The notes: a model not told the origin generated them from the letters alone. A stretch of 13,826 nucleotides of DNA from JACPSX01 sp035288405 [NCBI: bacterium] (GCA_035288405.1 DATEAK010000288.1:1-13826), one strand, 5' to 3'; shown: positions 1 through 7,418, counted from the stretch's first letter. A program made the numbers and translations.

Positions 1-168
1 CCTCGTACTTCTCAGATACCGGTTGTCGCCCTGACCGCCCATGCCATGGTCGGAGATCAGGAAAAGGCCGAGCAGGCCGGTTGCGGCGGCTACATTACCA
101 AGCCCATCGATACCCGAATGTTTCCCAGGTTCGTTGAATCATTTGTGAAGTCTAATCAGCCCGCCTGA
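1..168 (+). CDS. Response-regulator receiver domain protein, C-terminal end only
   Basis: The reading frame is open from the left edge and ends in TGA after 55 residues. These residues form the last third of a CheY-like receiver domain. IPVVALTAH is the fourth beta strand with the conserved switch Thr, and YITKPID carries the conserved Lys-Pro pair after the fifth strand. The protein stops about 15 residues after the domain, so the receiver is C-terminal. It could be a stand-alone single-domain regulator (DivK/CheY type) or the terminal receiver of a hybrid histidine kinase. The phosphorylated Asp and all upstream domains lie outside the window. The downstream neighbour on the minus strand converges on it, with 38 bases between the two stop codons. 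Confidence 0.85.
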   Translation, partial: PRTSQIPVVALTAHAMVGDQEKAEQAGCGGYITKPIDTRMFPRFVESFVKSNQPA

Positions 169-206
169 TCCTTTTTCTCCACTCAAGTTTCCGCGGTGTG
201 CGAAAT

Positions 207-1088
207 TCAGCGGATTCTAAAGAAGCGGCTATCCGTAATGGTGTCTGGTGTGATGGGGTTGACTCCGGCATTGCGGGCCTGAAATGCGATCTCGGTGCGC
301 AATAATTCCAGGGATAGCTCGGCGGTCCAGCGGTCCTTAAGCAAGTCATAGCCGCGAGCGGCAAGAGAGGGTTCCAAGTAAAAATGGCGTGAGATAAACT
401 CGATTGCGGCTCCGCGGTCTTCTTTCAATGCTGTGACCCCGCGAACGTAGCCTCTCACCACAGCTTCGACCATAGGGCGTCGGCTCTCGATGGTCGCCGT
501 GGTGGTCACAAGGCCATGGCTTGCGGTACCGGGAAAATGGGTGCTCAGCTCCGTTAGGGACTTGAAGCCCTTGGCGTGGAGGAGGAAGGGTGTGGGAGGA
601 GAAGCGATGAGTCCCGCGTAGACACCCTCTTCGAACTTGCGAAAGCGGTCGGCCATCGTGTCGGGGGGAACCTGAGGGTCCAGGAAAACATCCCGGTCCG
701 GGACCAGGCCGTTTTTTTGGAAGAACAGGCGGGTTTGAATCTCGGGCGTGGAGCCGGAACCCGGGATGGTGATGCGCTTGCCTCTCAAGTCCTGAAGATT
801 TTGGATCTCGGGCTGGACGATCAGGTCGTGCATGGGGTCTTTGAGAACCTGGAGGAGGATCCTTAGGTCCGTTGGCCCGTGCAGGGCTGTCTGAATCACG
901 CATTCATTGGCGGCTCCAAAATCGGCTTCGCCTTGGGCCACTGCTTGAGTGTTGCGCAACCCGGGACGCACGATCACTTCGACTTCGATCCCCTCTTTTC
1001 GAAAAAATCCCTGCTCGACACCGAAAAGATAGTTACACAGGTTCAAAGTCGGGGCCATGATTGCGAGACGAATTTTTTCGTTTCCCAT
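207..1088 (-). CDS. ABC-type substrate-binding protein, NMT1/THI5-like, no obvious signal peptide
   Basis: This 293-residue protein has the bilobed periplasmic-binding-protein pattern of the NMT1/THI5 and SsuA/TauA-like group. The N-terminal strand (residues 6-12) is followed by a segment of the GVEQGFFRKEGIEVEV type. Next come a GEADFGAA segment near 53-60, a LRGKRITIPGSGS segment near 101-113, and a C-terminal helical region. The family binds small organic ligands (thiamine precursors, sulfonates, nitrate, aromatic acids) for ABC import, and some members are cytosolic enzymes. I chose the ATG at 1088 because GGGAG lies six bases upstream; an in-frame TTG at 1133 adds 15 residues but has no Shine-Dalgarno. 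Neither start gives a hydrophobic signal peptide or lipobox, which is odd for an exported binding protein. No permease or ATPase gene is adjacent. The ligand cannot be told from sequence. Confidence 0.8.
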   Translation of the reverse strand: MGNEKIRLAIMAPTLNLCNYLFGVEQGFFRKEGIEVEVIVRPGLRNTQAVAQGEADFGAANECVIQTALHGPTDLRILLQVLKDPMHDLIVQPEIQNLQDLRGKRITIPGSGSTPEIQTRLFFQKNGLVPDRDVFLDPQVPPDTMADRFRKFEEGVYAGLIASPPTPFLLHAKGFKSLTELSTHFPGTASHGLVTTTATIESRRPMVEAVVRGYVRGVTALKEDRGAAIEFISRHFYLEPSLAARGYDLLKDRWTAELSLELLRTEIAFQARNAGVNPITPDTITDSRFFRIR

Positions 1089-1146
1089 TGGGGTCTCCCT
1101 TGCGGTTTTATCGAAAATGAGCTGAGAAGACAAACTCGGTATTGTG

Positions 1147-1175
1147 ATGGTACGTTAATCTCCCTATGTTGTAAA
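1147..1175 (-). promoter_or_regulatory. Putative sigma70-type promoter for the substrate-binding protein gene
   Basis: On the minus strand a TTTACA box (1170-1175) is separated by 17 bases from TACCAT (1147-1152). Transcription would begin near 1140, about 50 bases before the ATG at 1088. This would leave the alternative TTG at 1133 almost at the 5' end of the message, which supports the shorter start. The match is partial, four of six bases in the -10 box. Confidence 0.4.
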
Positions 1176-1237
1176 GGACTCTGTTGACTTCCATAAAAGG
1201 AGCGCTCAGCGATCAGCGGGCGGCACCTGCAAAACTT

Positions 1238-1315
1238 CCTGCCTGTGCGCCTGCCCGCGCGGACCTGCCTGTGCGGACACGCAGACAGGCACGCAGGCGG
1301 GGACACGCAGACAGG
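1238..1315. repeat. Three tandem imperfect 26-base palindromic repeats (REP-like)
   Basis: The block divides into units at 1238-1263, 1264-1289 and 1290-1315. Units 1 and 2 share the first half, cctgcctgtgcg (1238-1249 and 1264-1275). Units 2 and 3 share the second half, ggacacgcagacagg (1275-1289 and 1301-1315). Both direct repeats have exactly 26-base spacing. Unit 2 is itself an imperfect inverted repeat: the outer CCTG pairs with CAGG and an inner CTG pairs with CAG, so each unit can fold into a hairpin. There are no spacers, so it is not a CRISPR array. The composition and intergenic location suggest a dispersed REP-type element, but this cannot be shown from one locus. Confidence 0.65.
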
Positions 1316-1396
1316 TAAGTCGCCGGTGTGGGGCACGCCCGGTCTCCGGTAGGATAGGGATCGTGCTGATTGGGGTGGATAGGAATGCTGGTCGAG

Positions 1397-1425
1397 TTGA
1401 CAAGGAGGAGGGGCTATACTACGAT
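1397..1425 (+). promoter_or_regulatory. Putative sigma70-type promoter for the cation efflux gene
   Basis: A perfect TTGACA (1397-1402) is followed after 17 bases by TACGAT (1420-1425). The predicted transcription start near 1432 leaves a leader of about 40 bases before the ATG at 1472. The promoter would lie inside the coding region if the earlier candidate starts (TTG 1370, ATG 1385) were used, so it argues for 1472. A TATACT at 1415-1420 is only 12 bases from the -35 box, too close to pair with it. Confidence 0.45.
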
Positions 1426-1471
1426 TCCGGTGGAAAGTCCCGTTATCGTGACGAATCGTGGGGGATCTGGC

Positions 1472-2680
1472 ATGGTGGATTCGTGGCTGGCGGATCGCGA
1501 GGAAACCCGCCGGCGCAATTACCGGGAAGCGCGCAACGTCACCTGGATCGGCGCGGCTACTAACTTCTTCATAGGCAGTCTCAAGATCCTATTTGGCATC
1601 TTGGGGAACAGCCATGTGCTGGTAGTAGATGGAGTGCATTCTTTTTCGGATCTGTCCACGGACTTCGTAGTCCTGGTGGGAATCCGCGCTGCCAACCGGC
1701 CGTTCGATGAAAGCCATCCGTACGGTCACGGCCGCATTGAAACCATGGGGACACTGATCCTCGGGGTGGTGCTTTTCGGAGTCGGGGCCTGGATCCTGGT
1801 GGAAATTCTGGGCCGTCTTCAGCGCGGGGTTTTCTTGATTCCTCACGCTCCCACGCTGTTCATTGCGATGCTGTCTGTGATCACGAAGGAAGCTCTTTTC
1901 CGCTGGACACTCAAAGTGGGTCGCAAAACCGGGAACTCCTCGGTGCTTGCCAATGCCTGGGATCACCGTTCCGATGCAATGTCCTCTCTGGCGGCCCTTG
2001 TGGGCATTGCCGGGGCGAGGGCCGGATGGCCTGTCCTGGATCCCGTTGCCGCGGTGATTGTTTCCCTTCTGGTCATGGCGGCGGGTTGGAAGATCTCACG
2101 AGGTGCCGTAATGGAGCTGGTGGATACTTCGGTCCCCAGCTCGGTCCGAGAACAGATCTCGCGCGTGGCCAAGGAGACACCCGGCGTGCTGGGACATCAT
2201 GCCCTGCGCACCCGGCGCGTCGGGCAGGACATTTTCGTGGACGTACACATCGAAGTGGATGCCAGGTCGAGCGTCTTGCAGGGGCACGATGTGGCTAAGT
2301 CGATGAAAGAAGAGATCCGCAAGAGAATTGCGGATGTGGCCGATGTGCTGGTGCATATGGAGCCCGTGGGAAATCATAGTCCGGATTTCGGTACCCGCAA
2401 GGGTCAACGGTTTGCCCAGAAAATCGTGAGTGTTTCGCAGGAAGCCCAAGGAGTCCGCGGCGTGCACGGAATCTCGACTCATTATCTGGGAAACAGATAC
2501 ATGGTCCATCTGGACATTGAGGTGGATCCGGAGATCAACGTTCAGGACGGCCATCAGATTGCCGAGGATGTGAGAGAGAGAATCTGCCGGCTGGAAGAAG
2601 TCGAGGATGCCGTCGTTCACATTGAACCTTTCCCGGACCGGGACCGGGAGCGAGATGCAGGCGAGGAAAGGATCGGTTAA
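1472..2680 (+). CDS. Cation diffusion facilitator (CDF) family metal efflux protein with two tandem dimerisation domains
   Basis: This 402-residue inner-membrane transporter exports divalent metal cations in exchange for protons. Six membrane segments fall at about 24-45, 48-72, 91-114, 127-143, 167-186 and 190-207. The metal site of segment 2 is H56-x3-D60, and [10 protein letters not shown] (81-90) is the usual loop motif. Segment 5 has D164-x3-D168 (DHRSD) where many relatives have HHRSD. The cytoplasmic tail contains two copies of the ZT_dimer fold, about 235-298 and 325-386. Both run from a (V)LGHH- or VRGVHG-type start through a histidine-rich strand to VLVHMEP or VVHIEP; most CDF proteins have one copy. 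The start at 1472 has GGGGGA six bases upstream and fits the family's N-terminus; ATG 1385 is an alternative. Metal specificity is not certain. The EF-G paralog gene follows after two bases. Confidence 0.88.
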   Translation: MVDSWLADREETRRRNYREARNVTWIGAATNFFIGSLKILFGILGNSHVLVVDGVHSFSDLSTDFVVLVGIRAANRPFDESHPYGHGRIETMGTLILGVVLFGVGAWILVEILGRLQRGVFLIPHAPTLFIAMLSVITKEALFRWTLKVGRKTGNSSVLANAWDHRSDAMSSLAALVGIAGARAGWPVLDPVAAVIVSLLVMAAGWKISRGAVMELVDTSVPSSVREQISRVAKETPGVLGHHALRTRRVGQDIFVDVHIEVDARSSVLQGHDVAKSMKEEIRKRIADVADVLVHMEPVGNHSPDFGTRKGQRFAQKIVSVSQEAQGVRGVHGISTHYLGNRYMVHLDIEVDPEINVQDGHQIAEDVRERICRLEEVEDAVVHIEPFPDRDRERDAGEERIG

Positions 2681-2682
2681 GG

Positions 2683-4746
2683 ATGGCTAAACCGCCCAGT
2701 CTTTCTCAGATCAGGAACATCGGCATCATCTCACACATCGACGCGGGCAAGACCACAGTGACCGAACGGATTCTCTATTACACGGGCGTGAGCCACAAGA
2801 TCGGTGAGGTCCACGACGGGGAAGCCGTCATGGATTGGATGCCCCAGGAGCGGGAACGGGGAATTACAATCACGGCCGCCGCCACGAGTTGCCTCTGGAA
2901 GAACTGCTTCATCAATATTCTCGATACACCGGGCCACGTGGATTTTACGATTGAGGTTCAGCGATCGCTCCGGGTGCTGGACGGGGCGATTGCCATTTTT
3001 TCCGCCGTAGAAGGGGTGCAGCCTCAATCGGAAGCTGTGTGGCGGCAGGCAGACCGCTATGGCGTTCCCCGCCTGGCTTTCGTAAACAAGATGGACCGGA
3101 TCGGAGCGAGCTTCGAACGGGTTCTGGAAAGTATGGAGGCAAAGCTGGGAGTCAAGGCACTGCCGGTCCAGCTTCCCTTGGGCAGCGAGGAGACTTTCTT
3201 TGGCGTGATCGATCTGTTAACGCTGAAAGCCTACGCGTGGAGCGAAGAGGATCAGGGAGTGACCTACCAGGAGATCCCGATTCCCCCGGAAGTTGAAGGC
3301 CACGTGCAAGAGATGCGGGAGACCCTCGTGGAATCGATCGCCGAGCATGATGACACCCTCATGGAGCTCTACCTGAATGGGGATCCTTTGCCCGTCGAAG
3401 CGCTGAAAGCCACCTTACGAAAGGAAACAATCTCCGGCCGTCTCGTACCGGTGCTGTGCGGCTCGGGATTACGCAATAAGGGAATCCAGCTCCTGCTGGA
3501 CGCAGTGGTTGATTACCTGCCCTCACCGCTCGATCTTCCTCCCGTTCAGGGAACGCACCCGGAGACGGGAGCGGCGGAACTTCGTCCGAGCGATCCACGG
3601 GGGCCTCTGACGGTGCTGGTGTTTAAAATTATGACGGACCAGGGCAGGCGTCTTACCTACCTGAGGATTTACTCGGGGAAGATCGAAGTGGGCCAGGAGG
3701 TCTACAACGGAAATCGCAGTGTTACGGAGAAGGTGGCCCGCCTCTTGAGGATGCACGCCAACAAGCGAGAGCGCATCGATTTGGCTCAGGCTGGAGATAT
3801 TGTGGCCGTGACGGGTCTTAAAGACTCGACGACCGGGGACACGCTGTGCGACAAGTCTCATCCGATTGTCTTGGAACCCATGCAATTCCCCGAGACGGTT
3901 GTGTCTCTGGCCATTGAACCCCGTTCTCAAGCCGATCAGAAAAAGCTCTCGTTGGCGCTTGAAAAGCTGGCGGGAGAAGACCCGACTTTCCGTGTAAGCA
4001 ACGACGAGGAGACCGGGCAGACCATCATGCGTGGAATGGGGGAATTGCACCTGGAGATCCTGGTGGATCGTCTGGTCAGAGAATTCGGCGTTCAGGCCCG
4101 GGTAGGGAAACCTCAGGTGGTGTACCGGGAAGCGGTTGCCGGTGAAGGGCAGGGCGAGGCTGTTTTCGATCGTGAGCTGGCAGGAAAAAAGCAATATGCC
4201 CGGGTTCAACTCTTGGTGGAACCCAGAAAAAGGGGGAGCGGCAACAAGGTGGTCTGCACGATTGACGAGGGGAGCATTCCCACCATAATCATCAGCCCAC
4301 TGAGAGAAAGCATCTCGAACGCCATGGAGGCGGGACCTCTGGGAGGATATCCTGTTGTCGATGTGCAGGCAACGATCACCGGGTGCGAATACCGGGAAGG
4401 AGAATCGACGGAGATGGCTTACCGCATCGCGGGATCTCAAGCCGTGCGAGACGCGCTATTGCACGGGGGACCGATTCTTCTGGAGCCCGTTATGAAGGTT
4501 CAAGTGATCGTGCCCGAAGATTTTTTGGGGGCCGCCCTGGAAGGGCTCAATTCCCGCAAGGGGAGGGTGGAGGGGATTTCGACCCAGTTGAAGACCAAGG
4601 TCGTCGATGGGTTGGTTCCTCTTTCCACCATGTTCGGCTATTCGACGGATTTGCGCTCAGCAACCCAGGGTAGAGGAACTTTCTCCATGGAATTCTTCCG
4701 CTTCGAGGAAGCATCTTCCCTACCTCCGCATTTGCAGCCGCGCTGA
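2683..4746 (+). CDS. fusA: Elongation factor G paralog (EF-G-like translational GTPase)
   Basis: This 687-residue protein has the full five-domain EF-G layout and near-normal length. The GTPase motifs are intact: SHIDAGKTT (17-25), ERGITI (58-63), DTPGH (81-85) with the catalytic His85, and NKMD (135-138). Domain II starts near 308, domain III holds [11 protein letters not shown] (450-460), domain IV spans about 478-600, and domain V carries [10 protein letters not shown] (650-659). EF-G moves tRNA and mRNA through the ribosome and splits ribosomes with recycling factor. The domain IV tip differs from canonical EF-G. The GQYG loop reads KQYA (503-506), and the position of E. coli His583 is Arg571 in EYREGESTE. 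That pattern, and [14 protein letters not shown] in place of [14 protein letters not shown], fits the extra copies common in Deltaproteobacteria rather than the str-operon fusA. It is co-directional with the CDF gene two bases upstream; GAGGAAAGGA in the CDF end serves as a likely ribosome-binding region. Confidence 0.88.
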   Translation: MAKPPSLSQIRNIGIISHIDAGKTTVTERILYYTGVSHKIGEVHDGEAVMDWMPQERERGITITAAATSCLWKNCFINILDTPGHVDFTIEVQRSLRVLDGAIAIFSAVEGVQPQSEAVWRQADRYGVPRLAFVNKMDRIGASFERVLESMEAKLGVKALPVQLPLGSEETFFGVIDLLTLKAYAWSEEDQGVTYQEIPIPPEVEGHVQEMRETLVESIAEHDDTLMELYLNGDPLPVEALKATLRKETISGRLVPVLCGSGLRNKGIQLLLDAVVDYLPSPLDLPPVQGTHPETGAAELRPSDPRGPLTVLVFKIMTDQGRRLTYLRIYSGKIEVGQEVYNGNRSVTEKVARLLRMHANKRERIDLAQAGDIVAVTGLKDSTTGDTLCDKSHPIVLEPMQFPETVVSLAIEPRSQADQKKLSLALEKLAGEDPTFRVSNDEETGQTIMRGMGELHLEILVDRLVREFGVQARVGKPQVVYREAVAGEGQGEAVFDRELAGKKQYARVQLLVEPRKRGSGNKVVCTIDEGSIPTIIISPLRESISNAMEAGPLGGYPVVDVQATITGCEYREGESTEMAYRIAGSQAVRDALLHGGPILLEPVMKVQVIVPEDFLGAALEGLNSRKGRVEGISTQLKTKVVDGLVPLSTMFGYSTDLRSATQGRGTFSMEFFRFEEASSLPPHLQPR

Positions 4747-4783
4747 TCAGACTGCGTCGCGCTCTCGCCGACTGCGCTGTTTG

Positions 4784-4812
4784 TTGACAATTGGCCGACG
4801 AAAAGATAAAAT
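4784..4812 (+). promoter_or_regulatory. Strong sigma70-type promoter for the small membrane protein and lipoprotein genes
   Basis: A consensus TTGACA (4784-4789) is followed after exactly 17 bases by TAAAAT (4807-4812), five of six matching TATAAT. Transcription would start near 4819, giving a leader of about 27 bases before the GTG at 4846. It is the best promoter match in the window and separates this pair from the CDF/EF-G unit. Confidence 0.7.
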
Positions 4813-4845
4813 TTAACCATCTATCAACTTCGAGGGAGGGTTCTC

Positions 4846-5052
4846 GTGGAATATCTTGCACTGCTCTTGTCGATCATTGCTTTGATTGTGGCCGCCATGG
4901 CTTATGCCCGCACTGGAGGGATCCAGGAGGTCAAGGCGCAAGTCAGCAACCTGGGGAGCACAGTGGAGTCGGTTCGGGAGAAAACTGCGGACGCGCTGGG
5001 CAAAATGGAAAAACTCGTGCGTGGTTCCGAAAAAGATCCGAAAGAAGGTTGA
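4846..5052 (+). CDS. Small single-pass membrane protein of unknown function
   Basis: This 68-residue protein starts at GTG with a strong GAGGGAGGG (4832-4840) five bases upstream and a near-consensus promoter before it. Residues 3-21 form a hydrophobic membrane helix. A basic patch and a charged, probably helical tail with coiled-coil character follow (about 24-60; VKAQVSNLGSTVESVREKT), rich in Lys, Glu and Gln. The C-terminus would probably face the cytoplasm because of its positive residues, but this is inferred. I recognise no family; the layout recalls short membrane-anchored helical proteins of the YtxH or apolipoprotein-like type. The lipoprotein gene follows 19 bases later with its own AAAGGAGGA, so the two probably share a transcript. 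Confidence 0.75.
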   Translation: MEYLALLLSIIALIVAAMAYARTGGIQEVKAQVSNLGSTVESVREKTADALGKMEKLVRGSEKDPKEG

Positions 5053-5071
5053 ATCAAAGGAGGATTTGCCC

Positions 5072-5734
5072 ATGATTCGGATGCGGCCCGGCCATATTTC
5101 TGTGATCATCCTAATGCTGGGATCGTTCGTGGCTCTGATGGGATGCGTCGCGACGGGGGTGCAGCCCATCGATCTTTCCTACGTGCCCGCGGCGCCTCCC
5201 GAGAAAGCCGATGCAGAGATCTCAAAGTTAACCTTCGGCGTAGCCCAGTTCATCGATGCCCGCAGCCAGAAGGAATTCGTGGCGGAAATTCCCTGGCCGG
5301 CGGGGAAGGCCCAGTACAAGCCCAGCAAACCTCTGGGAGCCATCGTGGCGGAGGCGGTTGGCAAGCGTCTGGAGGCGGCAGGTTTGAAGGTTGTCCAGCT
5401 AGGAGAGATCTGGAACCTTGAGCTGGGCAGCCTGAAGGAAAATTGGCCGGATGTTGTCATTGGCGGGCGGATTGATCAGTTTTGGGCTACGACGAACACG
5501 GACAACACCATTCACAAAGTGGATGCCGACGTGAGCCTGCACATGGTCGTGGCTACGCCTCGCGGCAAGAGGGCCCTTTACGAAAAAGGGATTATCGGCA
5601 GGGCCGATGACACACGGTTCGTGAGTTACGTGAGCCAGGTGAAAAGCGCACTGAATAACACGTATTCCGCCTCCGTTGATGAATTCTTCAAGGACTCTCT
5701 TCTCATGAGGCAGCTGAGGACGGTCGGTCGGTGA
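5072..5734 (+). CDS. Predicted outer-membrane or periplasmic lipoprotein, possibly YajG-like
   Basis: This 220-residue protein begins with a lipoprotein signal. A short basic N-terminus (MIRMRPGH) leads into a hydrophobic run (9-23) and the lipobox LMGC, with Cys25 as the predicted lipidation site. The residue after Cys is Val, not Asp, which fits outer-membrane sorting. The mature part shows alternating strands and helices. A segment FGVAQFIDARSQKE is followed by a helix GAIVAEAVGKRLEAAG, then DVVIGGRIDQF, and a late helix NNTYSASVDEFF. This order resembles the YajG/lipoprotein_16 type, but I recognise it only weakly. The ATG at 5072 is chosen because AAAGGAGGA (5056-5064) sits seven bases upstream; the open frame extends back to 4886 but overlaps the upstream small gene and loses the signal peptide. 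It shares a transcript with that gene. Confidence 0.8.
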   Translation: MIRMRPGHISVIILMLGSFVALMGCVATGVQPIDLSYVPAAPPEKADAEISKLTFGVAQFIDARSQKEFVAEIPWPAGKAQYKPSKPLGAIVAEAVGKRLEAAGLKVVQLGEIWNLELGSLKENWPDVVIGGRIDQFWATTNTDNTIHKVDADVSLHMVVATPRGKRALYEKGIIGRADDTRFVSYVSQVKSALNNTYSASVDEFFKDSLLMRQLRTVGR

Positions 5735-5762
5735 CCGGGCTGCGCTGAACCGATTGCCCTGA

Positions 5763-5775
5763 ATCCGGGCCGGAT
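5763..5775. other. Perfect 13-base palindrome between convergent genes
   Basis: ATCCGG and CCGGAT flank a single G in the 67-base gap between the stop codons of the plus-strand lipoprotein gene and the minus-strand LapA-like gene. Its position would suit a bidirectional terminator, but no run of T follows on either strand. It could equally be a chance palindrome or a protein-binding site. Confidence 0.25.
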
Positions 5776-5801
5776 GGAAAGCGGCCTGCCGTGATCCGTC
5801 A

Positions 5802-6026
5802 TTAGGGGGTTCCTGTCGCTTTCTTCTCTTTGCGCCGGTGGCGGCCCCAAGCATTCAGTCCCCAACCCAGCAAGAAGCCGACCAAGAAGGGAATGAGGAT
5901 CAGCAGCACACTGGATAAGCTAAAGGTCCAGAGCAAAATGTGCACCTTCACCGTTTCCGTGTTCTGCAGCGCGAAGACGAGAAGCGCGGCAAGAAGAATG
6001 GTAGAAACAAACAGTTTGAAAATCAT
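5802..6026 (-). CDS. Small two-pass membrane protein, LapA (DUF1049) domain
   Basis: This 74-residue protein has two hydrophobic helices, about residues 2-20 and 36-58. They are joined by a short segment with the family's typical FALQNTETVKV turn, and a strongly basic tail follows (GRHRRKEKK). That is the layout of the lipopolysaccharide assembly protein A domain, whose E. coli member LapA (YciS) works with LapB in controlling LPS synthesis. Many phyla encode stand-alone copies with unknown roles, and no lapB-like gene lies here. The ATG at 6026 is 11 bases after the stop codon of the upstream M20 gene, so the two form a minus-strand operon. The Shine-Dalgarno is weak (AAGAA), which suggests translational coupling. 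Confidence 0.75.
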   Translation of the reverse strand: MIFKLFVSTILLAALLVFALQNTETVKVHILLWTFSLSSVLLILIPFLVGFLLGWGLNAWGRHRRKEKKATGTP

Positions 6027-6037
6027 TGCGGGTTCTT

Positions 6038-7222
6038 TCAGAGAGAGAGGTTGTTTCCGTTTAAGTAATGAAACGTTGTGACCACCGCGATTTGGATCCC
6101 GTGGGCCAGCGCCTGATCGTTGAAATCGAAATAGGGACTGTGAAGAGGGGTACCTTCCGTTCCCTCAGGTGTAAGACCGAGGAGACACATGGCGCCGGGT
6201 ACATGCTCCAGGAAGGGAGAAAGCTCCTCGGTGCCGGGGGCCGGGTATCCAAGGTTCTGGAGATGGTCGGGTCCCCACAGCATCGCGGCTGCGCTGGAAA
6301 TGTGGCCGGCAAAATCGACATCCTGACGCGGCATTGACGTTCCGTCTTCGTAGGAAACTTGACAGCGGCCTCCGTAAGCCCCGCACACCCCGGCAACGAT
6401 CGATTCCAGTGCCCTTCTCAAGTCCTCCCGGTGTCCGGAGTTTTCAATCTGGATCGTCCCGTGAATCTCCACGGAATCCGGTATGACGTTGGGCGCGCCT
6501 CCTCCCTGGATCGTCGAGAGGATGATTGCAGAACCTCCAAAACGACCCTTCAGGGATTGCAGACCGTTAATCACCTGAGCGGAGAGAAAAATCGGATCAA
6601 TGACGGTCTGAGGGAATGCCGGGTGCCCTCCTCTGCCCTGGATCCGGATCTTGAAGGAATCAATCAAGACGGATTTCCCATCCATTAAGGCAACCTTTCC
6701 CAGCGGGACTTCCGGAGAGCTGTGGATCCCAAGAATGGCCTCGATCCGGGGGGACTCTTGCAGGACTCCGGCCTTTAGCATTTCTCTGGCTCCGCCTCGG
6801 CCCTCGTCGGCGGGCTGAAGAATGAATTTTACATTGCCCCGCAGGCGGTCTTTCATCAAACTCAAAATCTTGGCGGTTCCCAGGGCGATCGCCAGATGGC
6901 CGTCATGGCCGCACGCATGCATGATTCCTGGTTTCTTGGAGGCATGGGGGAAATCGCCCCGCTCCTGAATGGGGACGGCATCCAGCTCCGCTCGGATGGC
7001 AAGGGTCGGACCCGGAAGAGCCCCCCGCAACAGTGCTACCACGCCCGTTTTCGCTACCCCCCGAGTGACCTCCAACCCCACGGTCTTGAAGTAACGGGAG
7101 GCGACCTCGGCGGTACGGACTTCCTCAAAGGCGATCTCCGGGTGGGCGTGCAGGTCACGCCGCATCTTCACCAGTTTAGGGAGTACCCGATCAATTTCCG
7201 AAAATAGGGTCTTTTTCATCAT
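6038..7222 (-). CDS. M20D family metallo-amidohydrolase (hippurate/N-acyl-amino-acid hydrolase type)
   Basis: This 394-residue enzyme belongs to the M20D group, which hydrolyses N-acyl amino acids such as hippurate, indole-acetyl amino acids or N-acetyl-diaminopimelate with a two-metal centre. Metal ligands are visible at C104 and H106 in MHACGHDGH, E140 in QPADE, H167 in GIHSSP, and H361 in LHSPYFDFND. The dimerisation domain spans about 182-295 and carries GRGGH (196-200). Asp139 occupies the position where the family usually has the catalytic Glu of QPAEE, a conservative but notable change. The GGHxAxPH motif reads GGHPAFPQ. Two adjacent ATG codons (7222 and 7219) are possible; GGAGG is better spaced for 7219, making 393 residues. 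No signal peptide is seen, so it is cytoplasmic. The LapA-like gene lies downstream. Confidence 0.88.
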   Translation of the reverse strand: MMKKTLFSEIDRVLPKLVKMRRDLHAHPEIAFEEVRTAEVASRYFKTVGLEVTRGVAKTGVVALLRGALPGPTLAIRAELDAVPIQERGDFPHASKKPGIMHACGHDGHLAIALGTAKILSLMKDRLRGNVKFILQPADEGRGGAREMLKAGVLQESPRIEAILGIHSSPEVPLGKVALMDGKSVLIDSFKIRIQGRGGHPAFPQTVIDPIFLSAQVINGLQSLKGRFGGSAIILSTIQGGGAPNVIPDSVEIHGTIQIENSGHREDLRRALESIVAGVCGAYGGRCQVSYEDGTSMPRQDVDFAGHISSAAAMLWGPDHLQNLGYPAPGTEELSPFLEHVPGAMCLLGLTPEGTEGTPLHSPYFDFNDQALAHGIQIAVVTTFHYLNGNNLSL

Positions 7223-7418
7223 TCCTCCATCAGACGGCCTTTGTTTTTTCTAGCTCTCCTCTTTTCTACGGCCGCCGGGCCTCTTTTCGATCTTTTCCAA
7301 TGGGGCTTTGTTCCGCTATGTATCGGCATCTGGGGCGCTGGAATCCAATAGAGAAATTGCAGGCTGGAACCGGGACATCGGACGGGGCCCGATCCACCAG
7401 CCCAGGACGGAAAATGTC

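Larger units (their letters stand above)
1089..1471. other. Non-coding stretch of 383 bases between divergent genes
   Basis: No convincing gene lies here. The stretch separates the minus-strand binding-protein gene from the plus-strand cation transporter gene. It contains the putative promoter of the former (1147-1175), a G+C-rich block of palindromic 26-base repeats (1238-1315), and a putative promoter of the latter (1397-1425). Short open frames across the repeat block are Cys/Pro/Arg-rich low-complexity translations without ribosome-binding sites. Confidence 0.6.

Noticed and set aside
1238-1315. Possible CRISPR array
   Set aside because: The 26-base units adjoin each other with no unique spacers, and no cas gene is present.
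1043-1403. Small open frames on the minus strand across the repeat block
   Set aside because: The translations are Cys/Pro/Arg-rich repeats of the palindromic DNA, without ribosome-binding sites or conserved features.
1415-1420. TATACT as the -10 box of the CDF promoter
   Set aside because: It is only 12 bases from the TTGACA box; TACGAT at 1420-1425 has the correct 17-base spacing.
3523-4440. 305-residue open frame on the minus strand opposite the EF-G gene
   Set aside because: It is antisense to a strongly conserved gene, has no family resemblance and no ribosome-binding site; it arises from codon bias.
4886-5071. Longer N-terminus for the lipoprotein gene
   Set aside because: The extension overlaps the 68-residue gene in another frame, lacks a Shine-Dalgarno and would bury the lipoprotein signal peptide.
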